This document shows, one piece after another, positions 34,299 to 44,603 of a DNA stretch of 64,000 bases. The translations under genes and the position numbers were made by a program. The notes below the pieces were generated by a model. It searched no databases. It worked only from the letters and a program-made list of their open reading frames with translations, and was not told where the DNA came from. Source of the DNA: a bacterium. GTDB taxonomy: Bacteria; Zhuqueibacterota; Zhuqueibacteria; Residuimicrobiales; Residuimicrobiaceae. Where the stretch lies: contig JAKQNR010000022.1 of NCBI GenBank assembly GCA_029565685.1, forward strand, positions 62,001 through 126,000. Direction: 5' to 3'. Each line of letters starts with the position of its first letter. Position 1 is the stretch's first letter.

Positions 34299-36406
34299 TG
34301 AAGCAAGGGACTTGTGCGGGGATGGCTTTGTTCCTGCTGCTGTGGGGCGGTTTTGTCGTGAACCGGCTCGAGGCCTGTGCTCCGCCAGGCGAGCGCATCG
34401 AGCGAGCGATGATCTCCTTTCGCATCAGCGTGCCGCTGGCTCTGTCCGATGCGCGTTTTCAAGAGCTGACCGAGTTGTTGGAAAAGTACAAGGGAGTGAC
34501 GGATGAAGTGACCTTTTTCACTTCGACCACCCATGCGCCGTTGCCCGCTGAGGTGATCCAGCAGCGCAGTCGGTTATTGGCGCAGCGCATCAAAGCGCTG
34601 CGCCGCTGCGGCTATCGCAGCGGCATCAACGTGCTGGCGACCATCGGCCATCACAACGAAAATCTGGAAAATTCACTGCAGGGCTCTTTTACTCGAATGA
34701 CGGATATCCATGGTGAAATCTGCGCCGGGTCGTTTTGTCCCAACGACGAAAACATGCACGCCTACATTCGTCAAATATATCATGCGGTCGCCCTGGCGGA
34801 TCCCGATTACATCTGGATTGATGATGACGTCCGCCTGGCAGGACACATGCCGGTCTATCTAACCTGTTTTTGCGACCATTGCTTGGCTCTGTTCGAAAAA
34901 GAAACCGGCCGTCGATACACGCGGGCGAGCCTGCAAAAGGCAATGGATGAAGGTTCGGTGGAGGAAAAGTTGCATTTGCGCAACGCCTGGCTGGAGCACA
35001 ACCGCAACACTTTGGCCCGGTTGTTTCGCCTGATCGAAAGGACCGTTCACCAGGTCCGGCCGGACATGCCGCTGGGCTTTATGACCGGGGACCGGTTTTT
35101 TGAGGGATATGACTTTGATGCCTGGGCCGGGATCCTCTCCGGCCCGGACCGGGCGCCGGTTTTGTGGCGACCGGGCGGAGGCTATTATCGGGATTCGCAC
35201 ACGGATGAACTCGCCGGCAAGTCTCACGATATCGGCCGGCAGGTCTCCCTGTTGCCCTTGTCGATACGTTCCATACAGTCTGAAATTGAAAATTTTCCCT
35301 ATCAGCGGCTGAAAAAGGCGGCCGATATAGTGGTGCTGGAAGCCGCCTCGCACATGGCTGCAGGGTGCACCGGCGCAGCCTTTAACGTGCTGTCCATGTA
35401 TGACGAACCGTTGGCCGAGTACGAACCGCTGGTCGCCGCTCTGCTTCGAGCAAGGCCATTCTTTGACCTGCTGGCTCGCTCCTTGGGCCGCACCCCTTTG
35501 AGTGGGGTTCATACTTTTTGGAATAAAAACACCTTTGCCACCAACCATCTCACAAGCGGCAGCTGGTTCGACGGCGCCGCTCTGCTGCCTCAGCATGAGA
35601 TCTATGACATCGGTCTGCCGGCCGCCTATGCCGACAGCACCGCGTCGGTGGTGCTGTTGGCGAAAAACAGCCTATATGCGATGAACCGCCGGGAGATCGA
35701 AGCCCTGCTCAGCCGAAGCCTGTATATGGATGCCGAGACTCTGCAGCATTTGAACGAGATGGGATTTGCCGACTTGACCGGATTCAGAGCGGTCCAAGCG
35801 GATAAAATGGACCGGATTGAAAAGTTCACCGCCCACCCGCTCAACGGCGCTTTTATCGGCCGTGAACGCGACAACCGTCAATCCTTTCTCGGTTGGAATG
35901 TGCCGGCGACTCATCTGGAGAAAACCGACGAGGGAGCTCAGGCGCTGTCGAGTTTGATCGATTACAGCGGTCGCCCCATAACCGAGTGCACTTTGGGGAT
36001 TTTTGAAAACCGGCTGGGAGGCCGGCTCTGCGTTGCCGGCTACTATCCCTGGACTTTTTTACAGAATCTGTCCAAGAGCAGCCAGATGAAATCGATCTTT
36101 CGCTGGTTGTCCCGCGATGAGCTGCCTGCCTATGCCGCGTCTTTTCATAAAGTCAACCTCTGGTTCCGCCGTATGCAGGACGGGGCCTGGGCGCTTGCAT
36201 TCACCAACGCCTCATTCGATGCGGCCGAGAATCTGGTCCTCATGGTGCGGACGGAAGCGCGCACCGCCGCCTGCTATGATATGCAGTGCAGGAAAACGAT
36301 CCTTCACTCCAGCGGCAGCGACGGCGCGTATCAGCGATTCCTTATTCCGCCCGTCGAGGCCTGGAAAATGAGTCTGCTGGTGGCCGGGGAGGACGCCTCG
36401 CGATAA
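34298..36406 (+). CDS. Secreted glycosidase-like protein, uncharacterised
   Basis: 702 residues with a signal peptide (CAGMALFLLLWGGFVVNRLEAC; a possible lipoprotein Cys in EAC lacks a good lipobox). Residues about 35-330 look like a TIM barrel: ISFRISVPL, GINVLATIGHHNEN, DPDYIWIDDDVRLAGHMP, then CFCDHCLALFEKETGRRY, a Cys/His cluster seen in some GH42-like and family-unassigned enzymes. The C-terminal third is beta-rich. No catalytic Glu pair can be assigned. Translationally coupled to the GH95-like gene, so a role on the same glycan is likely. Confidence 0.75.
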   Translation: MKQGTCAGMALFLLLWGGFVVNRLEACAPPGERIERAMISFRISVPLALSDARFQELTELLEKYKGVTDEVTFFTSTTHAPLPAEVIQQRSRLLAQRIKALRRCGYRSGINVLATIGHHNENLENSLQGSFTRMTDIHGEICAGSFCPNDENMHAYIRQIYHAVALADPDYIWIDDDVRLAGHMPVYLTCFCDHCLALFEKETGRRYTRASLQKAMDEGSVEEKLHLRNAWLEHNRNTLARLFRLIERTVHQVRPDMPLGFMTGDRFFEGYDFDAWAGILSGPDRAPVLWRPGGGYYRDSHTDELAGKSHDIGRQVSLLPLSIRSIQSEIENFPYQRLKKAADIVVLEAASHMAAGCTGAAFNVLSMYDEPLAEYEPLVAALLRARPFFDLLARSLGRTPLSGVHTFWNKNTFATNHLTSGSWFDGAALLPQHEIYDIGLPAAYADSTASVVLLAKNSLYAMNRREIEALLSRSLYMDAETLQHLNEMGFADLTGFRAVQADKMDRIEKFTAHPLNGAFIGRERDNRQSFLGWNVPATHLEKTDEGAQALSSLIDYSGRPITECTLGIFENRLGGRLCVAGYYPWTFLQNLSKSSQMKSIFRWLSRDELPAYAASFHKVNLWFRRMQDGAWALAFTNASFDAAENLVLMVRTEARTAACYDMQCRKTILHSSGSDGAYQRFLIPPVEAWKMSLLVAGEDASR

Positions 36407-36626
36407 CCGCTGACTCGGCGCTCGGTCATGCTGCGCGCAAACCATCATCAAAGCAAGGAGGGTTTTTCTGAAACGCAGGATTTTGCTGTAGATCACAAAA
36501 GTACGGTGCCAGCGGTAAAAATTTTTATGCAACCGGTTTGTTTGTCGGTAGTATACTCCCGGAATTGAATGATCTGAAAAAGTTCAGCGACAGCATCGAG
36601 TGACTGCCAAAGTGAGGAGGACCCGG

Positions 36627-37283
36627 TTGAGCAGGTATTGGGGTTGGGTTGTTTTGTTTCTAGTCATCAGGTCAAGCGCCCCTGCATGGGGGGCGCCTGT
36701 CTCCAGTCAGGAACATAGCCGACGCATCGCGCGCATGAAGGCGCTCGCCGATTCCAGCAACGGCAAGATCGAGGTGACCGTGATCCCTGAAGCGCCGGAT
36801 TCTATGAATCAGGACTCAACCAATGGCGGGGAAAACGGTGAAACGGCGCGATCCACCATGGACGATGCTTTGACCTGGGCGCCGGAATTCCACGCACAGC
36901 TTTCTGCAGCGGATCGCGCCCTCTTTGCACAAGCGCTGCATCTGTATTACGATGGATGTTACCGGCAGGCGCTCGATAAAATGCAGCATGATTCCTCCGG
37001 TTGGGTTGAAAAAGGCATAGCTGGTTTTGCCAATTATTGGTGCGGCGAGTGCTGGTTGGCTATGGGCGATATAAAGCAGGCGGTGGAATGTTGGCATAAA
37101 GCGGTGAACAGCGCGGATTGCATCAAGGCCGATCAGGCGCTGCTGAGATTGGCGCAGCAAGAGTACCGACAAGGCAAAAGGGAGGCGGCGTGTGCCTTGC
37201 TGCGCAAACTCATAAATGACCTGCCTGCCAGCGATGGCGCAGCCGTCGCCAGGCGATGGGTGGAATGGATCGAGGCTGATTGA
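36627..37283 (+). CDS. Secreted TPR-like protein
   Basis: The start is set at TTG 36627, eight bases after GAGGAGG (36612-36618), giving 218 residues with a clean signal peptide (YWGWVVLFLVIRSSAPAWGAP); GTG 36600 is in frame but lacks a ribosome site. After an acidic, low-complexity linker (about 45-75), helices such as ADRALFAQALHLYYDGCYRQ and NYWCGECWLAMGDIKQAVECW form tetratricopeptide-like repeats. A periplasmic scaffold is plausible; function unknown. It ends one base from the convergent barrel-protein gene. Confidence 0.75.
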   Translation: MSRYWGWVVLFLVIRSSAPAWGAPVSSQEHSRRIARMKALADSSNGKIEVTVIPEAPDSMNQDSTNGGENGETARSTMDDALTWAPEFHAQLSAADRALFAQALHLYYDGCYRQALDKMQHDSSGWVEKGIAGFANYWCGECWLAMGDIKQAVECWHKAVNSADCIKADQALLRLAQQEYRQGKREAACALLRKLINDLPASDGAAVARRWVEWIEAD

Positions 37284-37284
37284 T

Positions 37285-38724
37285 CTAAAATGTATAGCGC
37301 AACACCATCCTTTGTGTATAATAGAGCACCGGCGTTACATATAATGGGATGGAGGGCGGAATAAAAAAATCGACCCTGGCGACTTCGATCAAGCTGTCCT
37401 CCGGCATGAACATGCGCCAGAGCCATTGCTGCTCAAGAAGTCCCATACCGGCCTGCAGCTGCAGTGAATAACCCACCTCGATTTTTTTCGTCTTGAATCC
37501 AACCCTGGTGCTCCACACCGTCTCAGTCCACTCCCTTTGCGGTTTGCCGGTGGTTTCCACGCCGTTGATCAGATCGTTTTGATAATAGTTGTAGGAATGC
37601 CATTTGAGTTGGACGCCGCTGGCAATAGTCAGAAATGACGCAGGTCTCAATTGAAAGCCGGTGCGAAGGATTCGGTTGTAAAACTGGTAATCGTTGCGCA
37701 GGATCACTCCGCCTTTAGCGATCGTCTCTCCGTTCCAAATCCTGGCATCGTTGGTTGCATCGGTCCAGGTTTTGGCGTCGATCGGTTCATAAAGCAGATC
37801 GACGCCGAACAGGCTGGTTTCGTTTTCCCATTTTGCGCCCAGACCGAAATTCCACGCTTGTGTGTTTCCAGGATCACAAGGAACACCGGCGAGTGGATAA
37901 TCGGGAATTTGGGGGTGATGCCGACGGTCTATAGTGACCATCAAGGCCAACGTCAGGGGGGCGCTGATTTTTTTCACATAATCGGTTTGAACCAGCCAGC
38001 CGTCGTTCTCATCCGTGTTGGTTATAGCCACGTCCTTTTGAACCACATTGAAAAAATATCTGCCCCCTAAAACACTCCACCGATCCCCCCGGCCGATATT
38101 CATGGAGGCGCCTATCTTGAATTGCCGGGCCGAGCCCCTTTGATCCAGACTTACGGCATCGGGATAGAGCAGGTGAACACCCTCTATGCCACGGATTCGC
38201 ACATACTCCAAACCAACGCCGATACTGGAGTTAATGCCCGGGAGGCGCAAGCCGGCCAGCCAGCAGAGCGGATAGTTGCCGGCTTTGAACTGTGCGCTCT
38301 GCTCTCCGGAGGCGAAGAGGCTCTGCACCGCAGTCATCAAACCGGTGTACAGGTTGTTTCGCTGCAAATAGACTCCCATGGGCAGGGTAAAAATGGACGA
38401 ACGGGCAGTGGTCTTTTCCATGCTGTAATAGGCGCTGCTTTTTTGAGATCGCACCGTCGTCTCGTGAGCAAAGCTCCAGTGATTGTATCTCGCCTGCATG
38501 AACCACTCTGAGGATTTGGCAGTGTCCATCTTTCCTGGATTGACGAACACATCCGCCAATCCATCAGGCACTGCCAAAGATACGCCGGCCATGCCGTCAC
38601 GAAAGGATGGGACCAACGAAAACTGATCCGTCGACAGCAGGGGGACGGTCTTGACCGAAAGGCCCTGGCCAAACAGCAGATTTCCTGCCCAGAGCGTGAT
38701 GCCGAACTGGTAAATGAATCGCAT
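37285..38724 (-). CDS. Outer-membrane beta-barrel protein
   Basis: 479 residues from ATG 38724 (ACAGGAGCATAC upstream), with a signal peptide (IYQFGITLWAGNLLFGQG). The rest alternates hydrophobic and polar residues in strands rich in Tyr, Trp and Gly, and ends in the aromatic YTF typical of outer-membrane barrels (QRMVLRYTF). No specific family recognised. It lies apart, convergent with the TPR-like gene and divergent from the TonB receptor. Confidence 0.8.
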   Translation of the reverse strand: MRFIYQFGITLWAGNLLFGQGLSVKTVPLLSTDQFSLVPSFRDGMAGVSLAVPDGLADVFVNPGKMDTAKSSEWFMQARYNHWSFAHETTVRSQKSSAYYSMEKTTARSSIFTLPMGVYLQRNNLYTGLMTAVQSLFASGEQSAQFKAGNYPLCWLAGLRLPGINSSIGVGLEYVRIRGIEGVHLLYPDAVSLDQRGSARQFKIGASMNIGRGDRWSVLGGRYFFNVVQKDVAITNTDENDGWLVQTDYVKKISAPLTLALMVTIDRRHHPQIPDYPLAGVPCDPGNTQAWNFGLGAKWENETSLFGVDLLYEPIDAKTWTDATNDARIWNGETIAKGGVILRNDYQFYNRILRTGFQLRPASFLTIASGVQLKWHSYNYYQNDLINGVETTGKPQREWTETVWSTRVGFKTKKIEVGYSLQLQAGMGLLEQQWLWRMFMPEDSLIEVARVDFFIPPSIPLYVTPVLYYTQRMVLRYTF

Positions 38725-39278
38725 GTATGCTCCTGTATTATACAGTAGGTAGGGGCAGCAAAATAAGTGCCATCGATCACAGGCCGCGCGTGGATCAAGC
38801 CCGCACAAAATGTCGCTGATTGAACTGTGAGGATTTTCTTTTTATCAGTTTTTCAAAATGAATTTCAAAAAATTGAAAGATTGGGATTGTCCTCTGCTGC
38901 ACGACTGCGGCAGCGAAAAAATATCCTTGTCATTTTATTCTCATTTGGCTATTTTAGCCTGAAATTGCGTGATGTCGGCCATTGATTTGTTGTTATTCAT
39001 GTGGTGTATGGTTTTGTTTTCAGAGCGCCGAAGGATCTATCGACGAACTGAACAAGCAAACGACCAATGCCCAGCGCGATGATAGATTCCTCGCCCTATG
39101 CGACGACAGCGATACGGCAGCAATACGGAATTGCGGGCTCGGAATGACAAATTAAGAATGCCGGTGAATTGTATTAGGCCGGCAATTGGTAACGCCATCT
39201 TGTTGCCGCGCAGAGTTAAGCAGGGGCGAAACAGCAGCGAAATAATTGCCTGCTGCATTAGCAACTAAAGGAAAAAGT
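38725..39278. other. Divergent intergenic region before the TonB receptor
   Basis: 554 bases, AT-rich around 38830-39010, no supported gene. Contains a CTGCTGC/GCGGCAG hairpin near 38898-38917 and repeats of TTTCAAAA/TTTGAAA-like words near 38850-38876. Likely holds promoters for both flanking outer-membrane genes. Confidence 0.5.
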
Positions 39279-41552
39279 ATGCTGCGTCTGTCTCCATGGT
39301 TCCATTTTCTCCGTCTTTATATTTTTTGTGTTCTTTGTTGCTTTGGAACGCTTTCTGCAGCGACGGTGCAAGGCGTTCTGTACGATGCCTCCAACAACAG
39401 CCCTTTGGACGGCGTACAGATCGTGATCAAACCGTCACAGCAGACTGCGACCAGCGGCAGGGACGGATTTTTTCGCATGTCTTTGCCGGCTGGCTCGTAC
39501 ACACTGACCTTTCATCGCACCGGTTATGCACTGATGGAAGAGAAAATCCATATCGAGGGGGAACAGGAGCAGCGCCTGCTGTTTGCGCTGCAACCCACGT
39601 TATTGAAACTGCATGAGGATGTCACCGTGACGGCGGAGCGGGATATGCTGGCAACTTTTCATTCTCCCGCAGCCATCACTTCAGTTGCTTTACGGGAATT
39701 CGATTTGCCCCGCTCAACGCCCGAAGCGCTCATGGGCAGCCAGGGCGTTTGGATGCAAAAGACCAATCATGGCGGCGGCTCCCCTTTCATTCGCGGTCTC
39801 ACCGGCAATCAGGTTCTAGTGCTCATCGACGGCATTCGTCTCAACAACACAATATTCCGCTACGGTCCGAATCAATATCTGAACACCGTGGATCCCTACT
39901 CTATCTCCCGAATGGAGGTGCTGCGCGGTTTCGGCGCCACGCTCTATGGCAGCGACGCCATGGGCGGCGTGCTCAATCTGTTGACGCCGATGCCCAAGTT
40001 CTCCAGTGAGCGGAAACAGAGCGTACAAGCGATCACCAAATACCAGTCCGCGGACATGGAAAAGACCGCTCATGTGAATGTGGGCCTCAGCACGGCCCGC
40101 CTTGCGCTTTCCGTCGGTGCGTCGCTGCGTTCCTTCGGCGATGTGCGGGCAGGCAGCGGAGTGGGCGTGCAATCTCCCAGCGGCTATGATGAAAGCGCCG
40201 GCCAGTTCAAGGCGGCCCTGCACCTCAACGACCGCTTGCTGCTGACCATGCTGTGGCACAAGATGCATCAAGAGGATGTGCCGGCTTATGATCAGGTTCA
40301 TCAGCGCGGTTACGCACGCTATCTGTTCACGCCGCAAGACCGGCAATTGGCCTATCTGCGTTCCACGCTGCTTTCCAACCACCCTCTGTTCCGGCGGATA
40401 GAGATCACTGCCTCTTATCACGAAAGCCTGGAAGGCCGGGAACGGCAAAAGAACAACAGCACGGTGGCCATCTGGGAAAAGGACCGTGTGCACACCTTTG
40501 GCCTGCAGGTGCAAGCCCATGCCGGCTGGGGCGGAGCCCATCAGCTGATCTACGGCCTGGAGGCATATCGCGACGTTGTCCACAGCAGCTCGGAACAGCT
40601 GGAGTCCCTCTCACAGCAACGGACGCCCCTGCGCGGCTTGTATCCCGACGGCGCATCGTCGTACAACAGCGCGCTGTATCTGTCCTACATCAGGAACTGG
40701 TCTAGCATGAGCTTGCATTCAGGTCTTCGTTATAATCTGGTGCATATCGAGATTCAGGATGCAGCCTTTGGCGACACGGATTTATCCCCCTCTGCGCTGG
40801 CCGGGCATTGTTCCATGCTCTACCGGTTCAGCGATCGTATCCATGGCGTGGTGAATGCCAGTTCATCCTTTCGTGCTCCCAACGTCAACGATCTGAGCAC
40901 CTTCGGCCCGTTCGATTATGGAATCGAAGTGCCGGCGCCGTTGTTGAAACCGGAATACGGCTACACGCTGGAAGGCGGGGTGAAGACCCGCTCCGACCAC
41001 TCGTCGCTCGCCCTGTTCCTCTATCACACCTGGATGCGGGATATGATCACTCGGGTGGAGGGGAGCTATCTCGGCAGCAGCATCTATCAAGGCGACCGCG
41101 TCTATCAAAAAGCTAATCTGCAGAAAGCGGTGCTCCGCGGCATTGAAGCAGAAGGGGAGTGGCAGCCGGCGGGACGCTGGCTGGTGCGTGGGAATGTCAA
41201 TTACTGTTACGGCCAGAACCTGAGCGACGATGAGCCCATGCGCCGCATTCCGCCGCTGAACGGGCGAGTCGCACTGGTTCATCACCTCAACCGGCAGTGG
41301 TCATGGACCATAGAATCGCAAGCCGCCGCCACTCAGACGCGCCTCTCCTCTGGCGATCTATCGGACCATCGCATCCCTGTCGGCGGCACACCGGGCTGGC
41401 ATGTCGTTAATGGCGCGGCGTCCTGGCGCCCCGGCGCCTTTACCGTCACCGCCGGCATCGCCAATCTGTTCGACGAGGCTTATCGTACACATGGGTCCGG
41501 CATCTTTATGTACGGACGTTGCTTTTGGCTGGGCCTGCAGGTCGGCCGCTAA
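39279..41552 (+). CDS. TonB-dependent receptor
   Basis: 757 residues from ATG 39279 (AAAGGAAAAAG upstream). Signal peptide, then a carboxypeptidase regulatory-like beta-sandwich (about 25-105: VQGVLYDASNNSPLDGVQIV), a plug domain (about 120-235: SPFIRGLTGNQVLVLIDGIR, VDPYSISRMEVLRGFGATLY, YGSDAMGGVLNLLTP) and a 22-strand-type barrel ending FWLGLQVGR. Energised by TonB, it imports large ligands across the outer membrane; the neighbours (sulfatase, glycosidases) suggest a glycan, but siderophore uptake cannot be excluded. No SusD partner is present. Confidence 0.92.
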   Translation: MLRLSPWFHFLRLYIFCVLCCFGTLSAATVQGVLYDASNNSPLDGVQIVIKPSQQTATSGRDGFFRMSLPAGSYTLTFHRTGYALMEEKIHIEGEQEQRLLFALQPTLLKLHEDVTVTAERDMLATFHSPAAITSVALREFDLPRSTPEALMGSQGVWMQKTNHGGGSPFIRGLTGNQVLVLIDGIRLNNTIFRYGPNQYLNTVDPYSISRMEVLRGFGATLYGSDAMGGVLNLLTPMPKFSSERKQSVQAITKYQSADMEKTAHVNVGLSTARLALSVGASLRSFGDVRAGSGVGVQSPSGYDESAGQFKAALHLNDRLLLTMLWHKMHQEDVPAYDQVHQRGYARYLFTPQDRQLAYLRSTLLSNHPLFRRIEITASYHESLEGRERQKNNSTVAIWEKDRVHTFGLQVQAHAGWGGAHQLIYGLEAYRDVVHSSSEQLESLSQQRTPLRGLYPDGASSYNSALYLSYIRNWSSMSLHSGLRYNLVHIEIQDAAFGDTDLSPSALAGHCSMLYRFSDRIHGVVNASSSFRAPNVNDLSTFGPFDYGIEVPAPLLKPEYGYTLEGGVKTRSDHSSLALFLYHTWMRDMITRVEGSYLGSSIYQGDRVYQKANLQKAVLRGIEAEGEWQPAGRWLVRGNVNYCYGQNLSDDEPMRRIPPLNGRVALVHHLNRQWSWTIESQAAATQTRLSSGDLSDHRIPVGGTPGWHVVNGAASWRPGAFTVTAGIANLFDEAYRTHGSGIFMYGRCFWLGLQVGR

Positions 41553-41615
41553 AGCCGCATAAAGGTCAGCTTTCTGTCGGTCTGTTCAAGCCCATAAGTG
41601 AAAGGTGAGAAATGC

Positions 41616-43208
41616 ATGAACAGAGAGCCCCTCTTTACTCGGCGTGATTTTTTATCATGCTCCCTTCTTGGTCTGACCGGCTGCCTGGCAACCAGACCAT
41701 TGTCTGCCGCAGCTCATGGCCGTCGACGGCCCAATATCCTGCTGATTATGGCAGATGATATGGGTTTCTCCGACATTGGCTGCTATGGGGGCGAAATTCG
41801 GACGCCAAATCTCGATGAATTGGCTGCTCGGGGGCTTCGCTTCAACCAGTTCTATAATAATGGAATCTGCGTGCCCACTCGCGCTTCTCTGCTTTCCGGC
41901 CTATACTCCCAGCAGGTAGGGGTTTATAGCAATACACCTGTGCAGTATGAAAACTGCGTCACCCTGGGAGAACTGCTGAGAAGCGCCGGCTATCGAACAC
42001 TCATGGCCGGCAAATGGCATGCAAAAGAGACGCCTTATCGTCGTGGTTTTGACCGCCACTTCGGCCTTTGCGACGGCTGCAGCAATTATTTCAATCCAGG
42101 CCCGCGACGGCAGGGTGAACCAGAACCTGGAAGAAAAAAATCTCCAGGCGGCTATCCCCGCCGTTGGGCTATTGATGACCAAGAGTATCTTCCGTATGCC
42201 CCTGAGGATGCCAAGTTCTATTCAACCGATGCTTTCACGGACTATGCTGTTCGCTATCTGGATGAATATGGCAAAGAGGAGAGGCCGTTCTTTCTCTATC
42301 TGGCTTACACCTGCCCCCACTATCCCCTGCATGCCTGGCCTGAGGATATTGCCCGGTATCGCGGCCGCTATCTGGTGGGCTGGGATGTGATCCGACGCCG
42401 GCGTTTTGAGCGGATTCGAGATCTGCAGTTGTTTGATCGATCGATGACCCTGCCGCCAAGGGATGAGACGGTTCCAGCCTGGGAGGATGTGGCTGACAAG
42501 GACAGCTGGGATCTCAAAATGGCCGTCTACGCGGCCATGATCGACCGGATGGATCAAAACATCGGCCGAGTGCTGCGAAAGATCCGGCAACTCGGCAAAG
42601 AGGACAACACCCTGGTGCTGTTTTTATCCGATAACGGCGGCTGCGCTGAGGATGTCAATCACACCCCCGGCATCGCCCCTGGCCCGGTGGAGTCTTACTG
42701 TACTGTGGACAAGCCCTGGGCGAATGCCAGCAATACGCCGTTTCGCAAATACAAGAACACGGATCATGAGGGCGGCATCTGCACTCCGTTTATCGCAGCC
42801 TGGCCTGGAGTGATTCAACAACAAGGCCAGGTGAGCGACGCGGTGGGCCATCTGATCGATTTGATGCCGACTCTGGCCGATATCAGCGGTGCGCGGTATC
42901 CTGCTGAGTATAATGGTCACACCGTGCTGCCGATGGAGGGCGTCAGTCTGCTTCCGGTGTTTCAGGGCGGAAAACAGAAAAAAGAGCGCACGCTCTTTTG
43001 GCGCACTCATCGCAAAAGCCATCGCGCGGTTCGCCAGGGCGCCTGGAAGCTGGTTTCGGCCACTCCAGAGTCGCCCTGGCAGCTCTATGATCTCAAACGC
43101 GATCGCTTTGAAACTCAGGACCTTTCGTCTGTACATCCGGACAGAGTGCGGAAGATGGCCGAACTGTACGCAGAGTGGGAAAGAAAAGTAGGCTTGGATA
43201 GAGAATAG
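41616..43208 (+). CDS. Tat-exported sulfatase, possible lipoprotein
   Basis: 530 residues from ATG 41616 (AAAGGTGAG upstream). N-terminus carries a twin-arginine signal (TRRDFLSCSLLGL) followed by a lipobox LTGC (C23), so it may be anchored in a membrane. Alkaline phosphatase superfamily: metal site D47-D48 (MADDMGFSDIGCYGG) and the CxPxR motif C85-VPT-R89, whose Cys becomes formylglycine. The middle metal site is SDNGGCAEDVNH. It hydrolyses sulfate esters, probably of polysaccharides. A formylglycine-generating enzyme is not seen in the window. Confidence 0.93.
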   Translation: MNREPLFTRRDFLSCSLLGLTGCLATRPLSAAAHGRRRPNILLIMADDMGFSDIGCYGGEIRTPNLDELAARGLRFNQFYNNGICVPTRASLLSGLYSQQVGVYSNTPVQYENCVTLGELLRSAGYRTLMAGKWHAKETPYRRGFDRHFGLCDGCSNYFNPGPRRQGEPEPGRKKSPGGYPRRWAIDDQEYLPYAPEDAKFYSTDAFTDYAVRYLDEYGKEERPFFLYLAYTCPHYPLHAWPEDIARYRGRYLVGWDVIRRRRFERIRDLQLFDRSMTLPPRDETVPAWEDVADKDSWDLKMAVYAAMIDRMDQNIGRVLRKIRQLGKEDNTLVLFLSDNGGCAEDVNHTPGIAPGPVESYCTVDKPWANASNTPFRKYKNTDHEGGICTPFIAAWPGVIQQQGQVSDAVGHLIDLMPTLADISGARYPAEYNGHTVLPMEGVSLLPVFQGGKQKKERTLFWRTHRKSHRAVRQGAWKLVSATPESPWQLYDLKRDRFETQDLSSVHPDRVRKMAELYAEWERKVGLDRE

Positions 43209-43360
43209 CGCTTTACAGTTGTCTTGCCTGCGTCAGGAAGAGAAGTTGCTGTCCTGCCGCTGGATTTATAAACGGCAAACTGACAACCGCTGGTGTGCGG
43301 AGGCTGCTGTTGGAAGGGAGCGGCGGCGATGAGCGTATGGGTTTCAGCGCAACGCTGCCG

Positions 43361-44467
43361 CTATTTCAGTCCCTGCAGCTTTTCGAGAAACGGTTGATCC
43401 AGGCTGTAGGATGAGAAAAAAACCACGCCGTCGGCGTTTATAGAGTCGCAGAACGCGATCTGTTTGATCATGCTCTCCGGGCTGGCCCACTGGTACAAAC
43501 TGTTGCTGCCGACCCCGATGCCCGGGCACAGTTGCACTCGGCCGCGGCGATCAGCCATGGCCTGGCGCACCTTTTTTTCAAAATGGTCGCAGCGATCGGT
43601 GTAGAGCATGGGGCTGACCATATCCACCAATCCCTCCTGCGCCCAGGTGACCCAATCCTGACCGACCATGATCCGGGCGGTGGCGGCATCATTGAAAACC
43701 GCAGCGCTGATCTTCACCTTCCGGTTTATCGCATCCAACCCGGTTCTTAGCTCGCGGATAAAGAGTGTAACCCGTTCCCTGTTCCAGTGCAGCCATTCGT
43801 TCCAGGCGATGCTGCCGGTATCGCGGTTTTTGACCGTTGTCAGATCGATGCCGGTGTCCTCTTTGAACAGCCGCAGCGTCTCCCGATCAAAACTGAAATA
43901 GGGTTCAACGGGTTCGCAGGGATAGCGAATGTAATCCAGATGGACCCAGCGGACAGCGTATTTCTGCGCGAGCTCGAGGATCATGCTTTTTTCATAGGCG
44001 CGAACAGCCGGAAGCGCGGGGTTGGCCACCGCCACCATCTCCCGCTTGGGGTTGCTGATCAACCATTCGGGATGACGACCCACCTGGCCAAGCATGGCGA
44101 TCTCGGGAAAAACGCAGAACCAGGGGTGCACTTCCATCTTTCTTTTTTCAGCCTCACTCAGAAACAGGGCGAAAAAATCCCAGTCATACGCGTTGTCCCG
44201 CTGGCCGATCTCGCTGTTGAAATAGACATGACCGGTGGTGTTCTTGACCAGAATGAACAGCGTGTTGATTCCGGCCTGGGCATAGGCGTCCAGTGTGGCC
44301 TGCATTTTTTCTTTTGCGATCGACTTGTCCGGCCCGAAAAAGCCGGGGTGCATCCAGACGCCGCGCACCCGCGCAGACGGCTTTTCCATGGGCTTTCCGG
44401 CCGCGGGCAGCGCGACGCCCATCCAGGACAGAAAGAGAAACAGAATACAACCAACGTGCTGTTTCAT
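43361..44467 (-). CDS. Secreted GHL10-like glycoside hydrolase
   Basis: 368 residues with signal peptide (CILFLFLSWMGVALPAAGKP). TIM-barrel family GHL10/DUF187: RGVWMHPGFFGPDKS, AGINTLFILVKNTTGHVYF, MEVHPWFCVF, VRWVHLDYIRYP (probable catalytic Asp) and VDMVSPMLYTDR. Members act on polysaccharides, but activities are poorly defined. It is last in a minus-strand run after the giant protein gene and may be transcribed with it. Confidence 0.88.
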   Translation of the reverse strand: MKQHVGCILFLFLSWMGVALPAAGKPMEKPSARVRGVWMHPGFFGPDKSIAKEKMQATLDAYAQAGINTLFILVKNTTGHVYFNSEIGQRDNAYDWDFFALFLSEAEKRKMEVHPWFCVFPEIAMLGQVGRHPEWLISNPKREMVAVANPALPAVRAYEKSMILELAQKYAVRWVHLDYIRYPCEPVEPYFSFDRETLRLFKEDTGIDLTTVKNRDTGSIAWNEWLHWNRERVTLFIRELRTGLDAINRKVKISAAVFNDAATARIMVGQDWVTWAQEGLVDMVSPMLYTDRCDHFEKKVRQAMADRRGRVQLCPGIGVGSNSLYQWASPESMIKQIAFCDSINADGVVFFSSYSLDQPFLEKLQGLK

Positions 44468-44603
44468 ATCTCAGCCTTTTCAATAGTGAGAAGGTCGCCT
44501 GCTTCAACGCCGGCGCGGCCGTATCGACACAACGGTGATTCGATCCGGCGCAGGCCTTTCAGAGTCGCGCCGTTTTTACCGTCCTGAAGCAGTTGCTTGA
44601 ATT

